Source: Chryseosolibacter sp036402075
GTDB lineage: Bacteria > Bacteroidota > Bacteroidia > Cytophagales > Cyclobacteriaceae
Reading direction: 5' to 3'
DNA length: 64,000 nucleotides
Assembly (NCBI GenBank): GCA_036402075.1
Contig: DASWTP010000141.1
Location: forward strand, 1 to 64,000
The notes under the pieces were generated by a model. It made no database searches and was not told the DNA's origin. It saw nothing but the letters and a program-made list of their open reading frames with translations. A program made the position numbers and the translations under genes. Below, one piece after another: positions 1 to 8,817 of this stretch (the stretch's first letter is position 1; each line of letters starts with the position of its first letter).

Positions 1-1
1 C

Positions 2-184
2 CCGGGCGAACCGATGATTTCCAAAATCCGCAATCAGTTCTTAATGACCATCCTCATCAAAATGTTTCGCGGCAAGGGCGACATCGTCCAATTGAAAAAC
101 TTGATCGTCAAGGCAATTGAAAATGTCGAGAAAGTAAAGGAATTCCGAAACATCAGGATCATTGCAGACGTTGACCCGGTCTAA
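2..184 (+). CDS. priA: Primosomal protein N' (PriA), C-terminal end only
   Basis: This is the last 60 residues of a gene that begins before the window. The frame starting at base 2 is open to a TAA at 182-184. The peptide has the tail pattern of PriA helicase: an Arg-Asn-Gln-Phe segment (SKIRNQF), a hydrophobic strand (MTILIKM) and the terminal IADVDPV, which matches the I-D-V-D-P ending typical of PriA. PriA is a 3'-to-5' helicase that reloads the replisome at stalled forks. The helicase core and zinc-binding region lie outside the window. The identification rests on a short but characteristic tail. Confidence 0.8.
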   Translation, partial: PGEPMISKIRNQFLMTILIKMFRGKGDIVQLKNLIVKAIENVEKVKEFRNIRIIADVDPV

Positions 185-245
185 AAGCTTACGTCAGTCG
201 CAAAAATTCCGACCTTTTTCCTATACTTGAGGACACCCTACGCGC

Positions 246-2600
246 ATGGAAGATAAAAACAAGGCGATTCGAGAACTTCACGAAAAAATTGAAGAGATCG
301 CCCGCAAGCAAAAATCCTTTCAGCAGGATATTGCCGACCTCCAAAATCAGATTTTTGAACTCGATCTGAGTGGTCGGACAAGTACAAAACACGAGCCGGC
401 TCAAGCCATTCCGCCTGCCGCAAAGGTTGCGCCTCCGCCTGTTGCTACACCAACACCGAGCATTCAGAAGCCGGTCACAGTTGAAAGTCATTCTGTACCG
501 GTAGCTCCACCCTCGCGACCAAAAAAAGAAAAGACACCAGTCGAAGAATTTATCGGTACCAACCTTCTCAACAAAGTTGGAATTGCTATTCTTGTGATCG
601 GAATTGGGTTTGGTGTGAAATATTCGATCGATCACGAGCTGATTCAACCGCTGACCCGAATTATCCTTGGCTATGCGTCCGGCATCGGACTGATCTTCCT
701 GGCCCTGCGCCTGAAAAAAAATCATCAAAATTTCAGCGCGGTGCTGCTGAGCGGTGGAATGGCCGTGCTCTACTTTATAACCTACGCAGCATACGATCTA
801 TACGATTTGATCCCGCAGACCATGGCGTTTGTACTCATGGTTGTCTTCACGGCATTTACCGTGTTTGCAGCGATCCAGTATAACATCGAAGTGATTGGAA
901 TCATTGGGTTGGTAGGTGCCTATGCCGTTCCTTTCTTACTTAGCGATGGATCAGGCCGTGTGTTAATCCTTTTCTCGTACATCACCATCATCAATGCGGG
1001 AATTCTTGTACTCGCCTTCAAAAAATACTGGAAACGTCTATATTACCTGGCGTTCATTTTGACCTGGCTATCGTTCGCGGCATGGTGGCTTGACCAGTTT
1101 AGCGCAGATAAGCACGTGGCCATCAGCCTGGCTTTTGCTGCAATTTTCTTTATCACTTTCTATATTACGTTTCTCTCCTATAAGCTTATTCGCAAAGAGG
1201 CACTGGAAAAACTCGACCTCGCCTTCATGCTTATCAACTCATTCGTGTTTTATGGTTTCGGCTATGCAACTATTGAACGGGTTGAAGGCGGTGATGAGTT
1301 ACTTGGGCTTTTCACCGTTGCCACCGCCCTGATTCATTTTATTGCATGCTCCATTATCTATAAACAACAGAAGCATTTCAAAGACGTGTTTTATTTTGTG
1401 GCGGGAATGGTCCTTGTCTTCCTGACGTTGGCAGTTCCGGTTCAGCTCGAAGGAAACTGGGTGACGCTGGTGTGGGCCATCGAGGCCGTGTTGCTGTTCT
1501 GGATTGGACGCACTAAACAATTTCCAGTCTACGAAAAGCTGTCGTATCCGCTCGTAGCGCTTGCAGTCGGCAGCCTCGTTCACGACTGGGACAACTTCTA
1601 TCTCACACAGACCTATTTCGATCCAGTGGATCTCATCCATGTCACTTTTTTTCTCAACATCCAGTTCGCTACAACGGTTGTTGTAAGCGCGTCACTGGGC
1701 GCAATCGCGTTCATTGCTACGCGAAAAACGTATGCGTCTCCATTCAATGACCACGCTATCAATAATCTCATTACATATGGCCTTGGAATAGCGGTAGCCG
1801 CTGTTTTGTATTTTGGGATTTATGTTGAAATTCAGAATTACTGGAATCAGCGTTATGTCGAAAATGCAGTCTGGGCGTTCTCGGAATATGGTGATCGATA
1901 TCGCGAATACGACACTGACCTACTACACTTCAAAACCCTTTGGCTCATCTATTTCTCAGCAATCTTTGCTCTTGTCACGTCAATCGTGCAAATGCGTTTC
2001 TTGAAAGACAAACAAACCCTTGTCGGGGCACTGGCCCTAAATGCATTGGTAGTAGCGGCCTTTGTAACCATCGGGCTCTTTGAGCTGAGCGAGCTGCGCT
2101 CAAGCTTCCTGTTCGATTCAGATAACAAATACTTTTACCGTGACGGTAATATCGCTGTTCGGTACGTTGGAATTGCATTGATGATCCCGCTTGTCCTCAT
2201 CAATATGCGCTTCATGAAAAGCGAGATCTTCGACCAAAAAATTCGCATCGCAGAAAAACTTCTGCTTCATCTTGCAATTCTGATCCTGTTGAGCAGCGAG
2301 CTTGTCCACTGGCTCGACATGGCTTTGGTAGAAAACAGCTTTAAGCTTGGGTTGAGTATCCTGTGGGGCGCTTACGCATTGTTCCTCATTATGGTTGGGC
2401 TGTGGAAAAATCAGCGCCATCTTCGCATCGCAGCGATTGCGCTGTTTGCTGTAACCCTTGCGAAACTATTCCTTTACGACATGGAGGACATGAGCACCAT
2501 TGCCCGAACGATCGTAATGATCATCCTGGGCGTGCTTTTACTGGTGGCTTCATTCCTTTACAATAAGACAAAACGAACAGTTGAAAATGAGATTCAATAA
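246..2600 (+). CDS. DUF2339 family polytopic membrane protein
   Basis: A 784-residue protein. Residues 1-45 are charged and coiled-coil-like, 50-100 form a Pro/Ala/Val-rich linker, and from about residue 110 nearly the whole chain is a long series of hydrophobic helices (roughly twenty or more). This layout (N-terminal coiled coil, proline-rich linker, very many membrane spans) is that of the DUF2339 family, whose function is unknown. The stop overlaps the start of the next gene, a DUF3999-like protein. DUF2339 and DUF3999 genes are often paired in other bacteria, which supports both calls and suggests a joint envelope role. A TATACTTG sequence at 222-229 resembles a -7 box, but no good -33 element was seen. 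Confidence 0.8.
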   Translation: MEDKNKAIRELHEKIEEIARKQKSFQQDIADLQNQIFELDLSGRTSTKHEPAQAIPPAAKVAPPPVATPTPSIQKPVTVESHSVPVAPPSRPKKEKTPVEEFIGTNLLNKVGIAILVIGIGFGVKYSIDHELIQPLTRIILGYASGIGLIFLALRLKKNHQNFSAVLLSGGMAVLYFITYAAYDLYDLIPQTMAFVLMVVFTAFTVFAAIQYNIEVIGIIGLVGAYAVPFLLSDGSGRVLILFSYITIINAGILVLAFKKYWKRLYYLAFILTWLSFAAWWLDQFSADKHVAISLAFAAIFFITFYITFLSYKLIRKEALEKLDLAFMLINSFVFYGFGYATIERVEGGDELLGLFTVATALIHFIACSIIYKQQKHFKDVFYFVAGMVLVFLTLAVPVQLEGNWVTLVWAIEAVLLFWIGRTKQFPVYEKLSYPLVALAVGSLVHDWDNFYLTQTYFDPVDLIHVTFFLNIQFATTVVVSASLGAIAFIATRKTYASPFNDHAINNLITYGLGIAVAAVLYFGIYVEIQNYWNQRYVENAVWAFSEYGDRYREYDTDLLHFKTLWLIYFSAIFALVTSIVQMRFLKDKQTLVGALALNALVVAAFVTIGLFELSELRSSFLFDSDNKYFYRDGNIAVRYVGIALMIPLVLINMRFMKSEIFDQKIRIAEKLLLHLAILILLSSELVHWLDMALVENSFKLGLSILWGAYALFLIMVGLWKNQRHLRIAAIALFAVTLAKLFLYDMEDMSTIARTIVMIILGVLLLVASFLYNKTKRTVENEIQ

Positions 2601-3813
2601 GTATATCGCGATCCTGAGCCTGACATTTGTCTGTACTGGCGCGGTTGCGCAGGAAAATCAATTCGCATACAAACGAAAAATAAATGGAGCCGCAAGCGAA
2701 GAATGGTACGCTATCGCTTTGCCTCCAGATCTTTTTAAATATTGTGAGAATGATTTCCGCGACCTTCGCATCTTCAACCTGGGTGAAACTGATACGGCTG
2801 AAACTCCCTACCTCCTCGACATCCTCGATACGGAGGTGAAGATGCAGGAGGTGACGCTCTCGCCTATCAATGAGAGCAGAAGCGGAAACGAATATTTCCT
2901 TACGTTCTCGAACTCTGGATACCAGGTAAATTATCTGGAACTGGACTTTGAAGAAACCAATTATTTTGCAACTGTCAGGATTGAAGGCACAAACGATAAG
3001 AAGAAGTGGTTTGAACTCGCCAAAAATGAAAAGATTTTTTCAGTTCAGAACCCGCGGGAACAATACGCGTCATCAATAATTAATTTCCCTCTTACGGATT
3101 ACAAGTTCTTACGACTGGCCATCTCCTCGGTGGACAAACTAACGTTTTCATCTGCCACGTTCCGGCTTGACGAGGTGAAGCCAGGAGTTTTCGAAGATAT
3201 TCCTTCATCGTTCTCCGTTTCAATGGACAAGAAAAGCAAGCGCACCGTGATTGATGTTCGCCTGGATGACTATCGCCCAGTAAGCAATATCACGCTGGAA
3301 ATCCCAAACCAAAACGACTTTTACCGACACATTACTGTTGAGACCCTCGCAGACAGCAGCAAGACAGAACGCGGGTGGCTTAAAAACTACAGGATGATTT
3401 CCGGTAACCTGATCACGTCCTTCAAGGCGAATCAGTTTTCAATTCCATTCACACTCACGAATCGACTCCGGCTGACAATTGAAAACTTCGACAATCCTCC
3501 GCTTTCAATTTCCGCAATAAAGCTCAATGGCGCCAAGGTGCAGCTTCGAGCGAAGCTCAAGGGCGGCAACCCCTTCCTCTTCTATGGAAACCCGGACATT
3601 TATCGGCCCACCTATGACATCGAACATTTTAAAGAAAAAATCCCAATGCAGTTGACAGCGGCATCGTTGGGACCCCAGGAAAACATCGGTAAAGCTGCCA
3701 CACCCATCAGCGCACTTTTTGAAAACAAAGCGTGGCTATGGGCGATATTACTTGCCGTGATCGCGATACTGGGATTTTTTACCCTGAGGATGATGAAGAC
3801 CAAAGCTGCTTAA
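2587..3813 (+). CDS. DUF3999-like exported membrane-anchored protein
   Basis: A 408-residue protein with an N-terminal signal peptide (MRFNKYIAILSL...GAVAQ) and one C-terminal transmembrane helix near residues 380-402 followed by a short Lys-rich tail. The ectodomain is rich in beta strand and resembles discoidin-type beta-sandwich modules, in line with the DUF3999 family, although the match comes from layout and partner rather than a clear motif. ATG at 2587 was chosen over TTG at 2581 because it starts the signal peptide directly. It overlaps the upstream DUF2339 gene by 14 bases, so the two are probably translationally coupled. The ectodomain would sit in the periplasm. Confidence 0.65.
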   Translation: MRFNKYIAILSLTFVCTGAVAQENQFAYKRKINGAASEEWYAIALPPDLFKYCENDFRDLRIFNLGETDTAETPYLLDILDTEVKMQEVTLSPINESRSGNEYFLTFSNSGYQVNYLELDFEETNYFATVRIEGTNDKKKWFELAKNEKIFSVQNPREQYASSIINFPLTDYKFLRLAISSVDKLTFSSATFRLDEVKPGVFEDIPSSFSVSMDKKSKRTVIDVRLDDYRPVSNITLEIPNQNDFYRHITVETLADSSKTERGWLKNYRMISGNLITSFKANQFSIPFTLTNRLRLTIENFDNPPLSISAIKLNGAKVQLRAKLKGGNPFLFYGNPDIYRPTYDIEHFKEKIPMQLTAASLGPQENIGKAATPISALFENKAWLWAILLAVIAILGFFTLRMMKTKAA

Positions 3814-3816
3814 CAA

Positions 3817-4593
3817 TCACAGTATGCTCCACTCTTCATTCAAAACCGGAATGGCGGAGTGCGCAGTGAGATCAAATTGAACCGGAACAACAGCAACATA
3901 GTTATTTGCAATTGCCCATTCATCGTTATCTTCCCCTTTGTCAAAGTTGACAAAGTTCCCGACCATCCAAAAATAACGTCTGCCGTTCGGATCGAAACGC
4001 TCGTCAAAATCTTCGACCCATTTTGCATTTGCCTGGCGACAGATGCGAACACCTTTCAGTGACTCGTTGCGCCTGGGTGGGAAATTCACATTCAGGGCTA
4101 CACCTTTAGGCAACCCTTTTTCAATGACCTGCCGCGTAATGCGTTTTACATATTCCTCTGTGTGAGAAAAGTCCGCCTGGTGGGAAAAATCGGAAAGCGA
4201 GAACCCTATCGAAGGAGTCCCTTCAATGGCGCCTTCAATCGCTGCTGACATCGTTCCTGAGTACAATACGGAGATTGACGTGTTACTTCCATGATTGATA
4301 CCGCTTACCACCACGTCCGGCTGGCGTTTGCCTTTTAACACGAAATGGCGAGCCATCTTAACGCAATCTGCTGGCGTGCCCGAGCATTCCCACGCCTCGA
4401 CTCCTTCAAAAATGAAATTCTGCTCCAGTCTTAATGTATTACCAACCGTGATTGCGTGCCCCATCCCCGATTGGGGGCTATCCGGTGCCACGACAATCAC
4501 GTCACCTAGTTGCTTCATTACATTCACAAGGGTGAGAATACCTTTTGAGGTAATGCCATCATCGTTGCAGACTAAAATCAAAGGTTTGCTCAT
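3817..4593 (-). CDS. surE: 5'/3'-nucleotidase SurE
   Basis: A 258-residue protein of normal SurE length. SurE is a metal-dependent phosphatase acting on nucleoside 5'- and 3'-monophosphates. The N-terminal LVCNDDG motif supplies the metal-binding Asp11 and Asp12. Ser42 in the PDSPQSGMGHAIT segment and Asn100 in SGINHGSN are the other expected metal ligands, and all are intact. The gene converges on the DUF3999-like gene, with only three bases between the two stops. An unusual CCAA/TTGG inverted repeat lies upstream. Confidence 0.95.
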   Translation of the reverse strand: MSKPLILVCNDDGITSKGILTLVNVMKQLGDVIVVAPDSPQSGMGHAITVGNTLRLEQNFIFEGVEAWECSGTPADCVKMARHFVLKGKRQPDVVVSGINHGSNTSISVLYSGTMSAAIEGAIEGTPSIGFSLSDFSHQADFSHTEEYVKRITRQVIEKGLPKGVALNVNFPPRRNESLKGVRICRQANAKWVEDFDERFDPNGRRYFWMVGNFVNFDKGEDNDEWAIANNYVAVVPVQFDLTAHSAIPVLNEEWSIL

Positions 4594-4640
4594 GCGTGCT
4601 TTAGAATAGTTAGGGCAAAACTAAACGATTTTGCGATAAA

Positions 4641-4715
4641 AAATTCCAAAACCAAAATTCCAAGGTAAAAGTACAGCAGCACGTTTCGTAATTTGGTATT
4701 CGGATCTTGGTATTT
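4641..4715. repeat. Imperfect inverted repeat built from CCAA / TTGG words
   Basis: The left arm (4641-4664) contains three spaced CCAA words and the right arm (4692-4715) contains TTGG-type words. The arms pair at 17 of 24 positions by strict base pairing, with a 27-base loop. It fills most of the 135-base gap between the secreted hypothetical gene and surE, both on the minus strand. It could act as an RNA hairpin or be a dispersed repeat; only the pairing is directly visible. Confidence 0.5.
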
Positions 4716-4728
4716 GCCCGTTGGACCT

Positions 4729-5361
4729 TTAAAAAAGGGAATTGTAATAGTCGATGATGCGGGCGAAATCTTCTTTGTACTCAAAACGCAATCGGTTTGC
4801 GCGGATGAATTTTTCAACCTTGTCGGCTTGTCTTCCCATCATGTCCAGTAAGTCGCTTCGGCTACCCGTGAACTCTTCGATGTCTCCATTTTCCTTCATG
4901 AAGAAGTACTTGTGACTAAGGATTAACCTGGTGTTGACATACATTGATCCCGAATTGCGATACTCCAGGAACTCCCGTGCCAGCAGCGTCATCTTTCCTT
5001 CCTCGAGTAATTCAAAAAAAACGGGTGTTTTGTAGCCGGGTGACGAAGCGTAAGGTAGCGCGAAGAATCTTCGGTAGCGGCTGGATGAGGTATCGAATAT
5101 CTCGAAGAACAAAACTTTCCGTGCGGTGAAAGCATCCGGTGCACCGTTGTTCACGGTGTACTGAACGAGGTCCTGCTGAAGGTCATACTTGAGCATGCCC
5201 CTTAGCGTGTCGCCCGTTGTGAGCACCATTTTGCCTTCGTGCCACAGCTCAAACGGCCACGCTTGCGCGCGCAGACAGGTTGGTGAACAAACAGCAAAAA
5301 AGAGCGATGCGATTACAAACGCCTTCCAGAAGTGTCTGTTGTATGGAAAAACAATTGCCAA
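4729..5361 (-). CDS. Hypothetical exported protein
   Basis: A 210-residue protein not recognised as a named family. It begins with a signal peptide (hydrophobic stretch at about 12-28, ending near CLRAQA), so it should be exported. The mature part has alternating beta-type segments (a WHEGKMVLTTGDTLRGML stretch resembling a short beta module found in many Bacteroidota proteins) and a charged helical C-terminus. Aromatic residues are abundant. It is 0 bases from ribBA: its start at 5361 abuts the ribBA stop at 5362, so the two are probably cotranscribed. No catalytic motif is evident. Confidence 0.7.
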   Translation of the reverse strand: MAIVFPYNRHFWKAFVIASLFFAVCSPTCLRAQAWPFELWHEGKMVLTTGDTLRGMLKYDLQQDLVQYTVNNGAPDAFTARKVLFFEIFDTSSSRYRRFFALPYASSPGYKTPVFFELLEEGKMTLLAREFLEYRNSGSMYVNTRLILSHKYFFMKENGDIEEFTGSRSDLLDMMGRQADKVEKFIRANRLRFEYKEDFARIIDYYNSLF

Positions 5362-6579
5362 CTACTTGTTACGTAAAATCGTGTGACCAAGCTTGTCGCG
5401 TTTGGTCAGCAAATACTTTTCATTGTGTGGATTGGGTGATATTTCAATCTCAACATTGTCTACAATTTCAAGGCCATATCCCATGAGCCCGACACGTTTT
5501 TTTGGATTATTGGTCATGAGCTTAATCTTGGTGATGCCGAGATCGCGCAAAATCTGTGCACCGATGCCATAGTCGCGCTCGTCCATATCGAAACCCAATT
5601 TAAGATTTGCTTCAACGGTATCCCAGCCTTCTTCCTGCAATTTGTAAGCACGAAGTTTATTGAGCAAGCCGATGCCGCGTCCTTCCTGTTTCATATACAG
5701 CACAACGCCCTTGCCGGCCCGGTCTACCATTTCCATCGCGTGATGCAGTTGTGATCCGCAATCACACCGGCAGGAGCCGAAGATATCCCCGGTAACGCAC
5801 GATGAGTGAACACGAACCAATACTGGCTCATCCTTGGCCCAGGTACCTTTCACAAGTGCCATATGCACCTCGTGGGTGTTAGTCTGCTCGAAGGCGATCA
5901 ACTTAAAATGGCCATGCTCGGTCGGCATGTCCACTTCCACCTGCCTGCTGATCAACGATTCTTTTTTTACCCTGTATTCAATCAGATCTTTGATCGAAAC
6001 GAGTTTAAGCTTGAAGCGTTCGGCAACTTTGATAAGGTCCGGCAATCTTGCCATGGTTCCATCTTCATTCATGATCTCCACCAGCACGCCTGCTGGTTTG
6101 AATCCAGCTAGGCGGGCGAAATCAATTGCGGCTTCCGTGTGGCCTGCTCTTCGCAGCACGCCCCCGCGTTTTGCCTTGAGTGGGAAGATGTGGCCCGGCT
6201 TACCGAGCTCTTCCGGTTTGGTATCGGGATCTACAAGCGCACGGATTGTCTTAAAACGATCATGGGCGGAAATACCTGTTGTGCAGCCATGGCCGATGAG
6301 ATCCACCGAAACGGTAAACGGAGTCTCGAAGGTTGCCGTGTTTTTCCCGACCATCAGCTCCAGCCCGAGCTCTTCGCAACGATCCTCTATCAAAGGAGTG
6401 CAGATCAGACCCCGGCCGTGAGTAGCCATGAAGTTCACGATTTCCGGTGTGATGCATTCGGCCGCGCAAATGAAGTCTCCTTCATTTTCACGATCTTCGT
6501 CATCCACTACGATGATCACTTTACCGTTTTTGATCTCCTCGATCGCTTCTTCAATGGTGTTTAGTTTTATATCGCTCAT
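5362..6579 (-). CDS. ribBA: Bifunctional DHBP synthase / GTP cyclohydrolase II (RibBA)
   Basis: A 405-residue fusion catalysing two early steps of riboflavin synthesis. Residues 1-200 form 3,4-dihydroxy-2-butanone 4-phosphate synthase (DDEDRENEGD motif at 26-35, HTEA near 147). Residues 205-400 form GTP cyclohydrolase II, which opens the imidazole ring of GTP. The zinc site is intact: Cys261, Cys272 and Cys274 in SSCVTGDIFGSCRCDCG, and the catalytic GRGIGL segment follows. No FMN riboswitch signature was seen in the 160 bases upstream. The downstream neighbour is a secreted protein of unknown role. Confidence 0.97.
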   Translation of the reverse strand: MSDIKLNTIEEAIEEIKNGKVIIVVDDEDRENEGDFICAAECITPEIVNFMATHGRGLICTPLIEDRCEELGLELMVGKNTATFETPFTVSVDLIGHGCTTGISAHDRFKTIRALVDPDTKPEELGKPGHIFPLKAKRGGVLRRAGHTEAAIDFARLAGFKPAGVLVEIMNEDGTMARLPDLIKVAERFKLKLVSIKDLIEYRVKKESLISRQVEVDMPTEHGHFKLIAFEQTNTHEVHMALVKGTWAKDEPVLVRVHSSCVTGDIFGSCRCDCGSQLHHAMEMVDRAGKGVVLYMKQEGRGIGLLNKLRAYKLQEEGWDTVEANLKLGFDMDERDYGIGAQILRDLGITKIKLMTNNPKKRVGLMGYGLEIVDNVEIEISPNPHNEKYLLTKRDKLGHTILRNK

Positions 6580-6741
6580 GTGTTTGCGTATCAGACTTCA
6601 CGTTGTCTGCTCTCTAATTTTCAATTTATATATCTTGAACACTGGATAACCCGCACAACCGATCAAAACACCTACCTCTTTCAAACCCGTGTTCACAACT
6701 TTTTATAACGGCTATTCCCTGCCGGATAGTTCCCAGCGATA

Positions 6742-8661
6742 CTACTTTGCAATTACAATCCCCAACAATGCTGCAATCTCCTTTTCTGCCCCTTTCAATT
6801 GCTCGTGAATTGTAAAATATTTCTCAAGATCCGCTTCCGACACGGCCTGCTTCATCGATGCAAGGTTTTCCTCCATTAACCGCTGGATCAACCGGAACTT
6901 CAATCGCAAAATATTGGTGAACGCCACGTCATGAATGATCTCTTTCTCATTGGAAAAGTAGATATGATATTTCGTACTCCAGTGCTTGCTGGCCTCGTAT
7001 CGATTGGTGGTTAGATCTGCGACCGTATTCTTAACCGCTGGCGACCCGTGTTCCATAAAGTACAGGGTGTCTACCGTCTCGTGCTTTTCGGCAGCCTCAC
7101 GAAACATCGTATAGATCTCCTTGTAGATGGGATTCGTAAACTCAACGTCTTCCAACTCCGTCAGCATAAAATCCATGAGCCGTTGTTCTTCATACTGACT
7201 GTCGGCATAGTTCAACAGCAGGCGAATAGTCTCGCGCTCCTGTAACTGAATCATGCTCGCCACATCTGTCTTGGAAGTCTGAGGCGCTTCTACAATCGGG
7301 TCGATGGTTTCCTTGGGCGCCTGCCGAGTCTTATCCTGGATCTTCTTATCCCTTTCCGTGATCAGGATCTTATTTAGCTCCGATAACAAAACAGACTCCT
7401 GGATATTCAGCAGCCTGCTGGTCTCCTGAATGTAAACAGAACGTTTGATGGGGTCAGGAATCACTCCGATGGTGGTCACGATCTCGCGGATCGCTTCCGC
7501 TTTCTTGATCGGGTCGTTCGATGCCTCCTTTGAGTAGAGACTGATCTTGAAAGAAATGAAATCCTGTGTATGCTCCGCCAGAAACTTCTTGAACTCCGTG
7601 CTGCCGTGCTTGCGCGAATAGCTATCGGGATCTTCGCCATCGGGAAGCAAGACGATCCGAACGTTCAACCCCCCCTTCAAAACCAGGTCGATGCCGCGGA
7701 GTGCGGCTTTAATTCCGGCCGCGTCACCGTCATATAAAACGGTAACATTCTCAGTGAACCTGCGCATCAGCTTGATCTGCTCTTCAGTCAACGCTGTTCC
7801 GGAGGAAGCCACTACATTCTCTACATCGGCCTGATGCATTGAAATCACATCGGTGTAGCCTTCCACCAGGTAGCAGAACTCGTGCTTGCGGATCTCGTTC
7901 TTGGCCTGAAACAAACCATAGAGCACGTTGCTCTTGTGGTAAATTTCCGTTTCGGGGGAGTTGATGTATTTCGGCTGATCCTTTTCCTTAGTCAGAATCC
8001 GGGCGCCAAACGCGATCACCTTGCCCGACAGGTTATGAACCGGGAAAATTACACGTCCACGAAAGCGATCGTATTTTTTTCCTTCATCTTTACGAATTAA
8101 CAAGCCGGCTTTCTCAAGCATGTCTTCGCTGTAACCGCGGGCGGTTGCCGTTCGTGTCAGGTTATCCCACTCATTCAGCGCATATCCAAGCTCAAACTTT
8201 TCAATGGTGCGATCGTTGAAGCCACGCTCGCGGAAATAGCTCAGTCCAATGCTTTTGCCTTCCTCGTTCCTGGTGAGGAGCTCACGATAATGGTCTTTCG
8301 CAAAATTCATGAGGATATAAAGGCTGTCGCGCTCACTTTGTGACGCTTTTTCCTGCTCGGAACGCCCCTCCTCTTCTTTAATCTCTACGCCATATTTTTT
8401 CGCCAGGTAGCGGATCGCCTCGAGGTAGCTCATACCCTCATGCTCCATCACGAAGGTTATCCCATCGCCTCCCTTGCCGCTGCTGAAATCCTTGAAGATG
8501 CCTTTGGCGGGCACGACATAAAATGATGCCGTCTTTTCGTTGGTGAACGGACTCAGCGCTTTATAATTCTGCCCCGACCGCTTGAGCGAAACGAAATCCC
8601 CGATCACATCAACAATGTCAACGCGGCTTTTAACTTCATCGATCGTTTCCCGGGTAATCAT
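6742..8661 (-). CDS. dnaG: DNA primase (DnaG) with degenerate zinc-binding domain
   Basis: A 639-residue primase that makes RNA primers for replication. The order is an N-terminal CHC2-type domain (about 1-100), a catalytic core with TOPRIM motifs (LVEGYTDVISMH, LYDGDAAG) in the middle, and a C-terminal DnaB-interaction region. Start and length fit the family. The oddity is in the zinc domain: the positions that in E. coli DnaG are Cys40, His43, Cys61 and Cys64 are here Ser37, Thr40, Asp58 and Ser61, while the surrounding fold residues (PF.NEK..SF, F.DFSSGKGGD.I.F) are kept. The primase should still be functional, with a zinc-free DNA-recognition domain. Confidence 0.95.
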   Translation of the reverse strand: MITRETIDEVKSRVDIVDVIGDFVSLKRSGQNYKALSPFTNEKTASFYVVPAKGIFKDFSSGKGGDGITFVMEHEGMSYLEAIRYLAKKYGVEIKEEEGRSEQEKASQSERDSLYILMNFAKDHYRELLTRNEEGKSIGLSYFRERGFNDRTIEKFELGYALNEWDNLTRTATARGYSEDMLEKAGLLIRKDEGKKYDRFRGRVIFPVHNLSGKVIAFGARILTKEKDQPKYINSPETEIYHKSNVLYGLFQAKNEIRKHEFCYLVEGYTDVISMHQADVENVVASSGTALTEEQIKLMRRFTENVTVLYDGDAAGIKAALRGIDLVLKGGLNVRIVLLPDGEDPDSYSRKHGSTEFKKFLAEHTQDFISFKISLYSKEASNDPIKKAEAIREIVTTIGVIPDPIKRSVYIQETSRLLNIQESVLLSELNKILITERDKKIQDKTRQAPKETIDPIVEAPQTSKTDVASMIQLQERETIRLLLNYADSQYEEQRLMDFMLTELEDVEFTNPIYKEIYTMFREAAEKHETVDTLYFMEHGSPAVKNTVADLTTNRYEASKHWSTKYHIYFSNEKEIIHDVAFTNILRLKFRLIQRLMEENLASMKQAVSEADLEKYFTIHEQLKGAEKEIAALLGIVIAK

Positions 8662-8715
8662 TGGAAATCAGCCTTTTGGCTATCAAAAAAGATATATTTG
8701 GGGTTAATCAGACTT

Positions 8716-8723
8716 CAAAGATA
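8716..8723 (-). promoter_or_regulatory. Possible Bacteroidota -7 box (TATCTTTG) upstream of dnaG
   Basis: On the minus strand TATCTTTG fits the TAnnTTTG -7 consensus and lies 54 bases before the dnaG start. No convincing TTTG -33 box is found at the usual spacing, so this is only a candidate. Confidence 0.3.
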
Positions 8724-8817
8724 AAAGAAGTATTGATCACATCCGGGTAATTCGGTAATCGCACTTTAACTTGCCGGACTTTTAAACGTTTTTACCCCGT
8801 TTTGTTGTTTGACTAGC

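Noticed and set aside
189..728. 179-residue minus-strand frame opposite the DUF2339 gene
   Set aside because: It is antisense to a well-supported gene, low in family-like features and rich in Cys, Trp and Arg, as expected for a shadow frame.
4590..4817. 75-residue minus-strand frame between surE and the secreted hypothetical
   Set aside because: It overlaps the end of the secreted protein gene in another frame and most of it is the CCAA/TTGG repeat region.
6580..6741. Possible FMN riboswitch upstream of ribBA
   Set aside because: None of the conserved RFN-element segments could be found in the 160 bases before the start codon.
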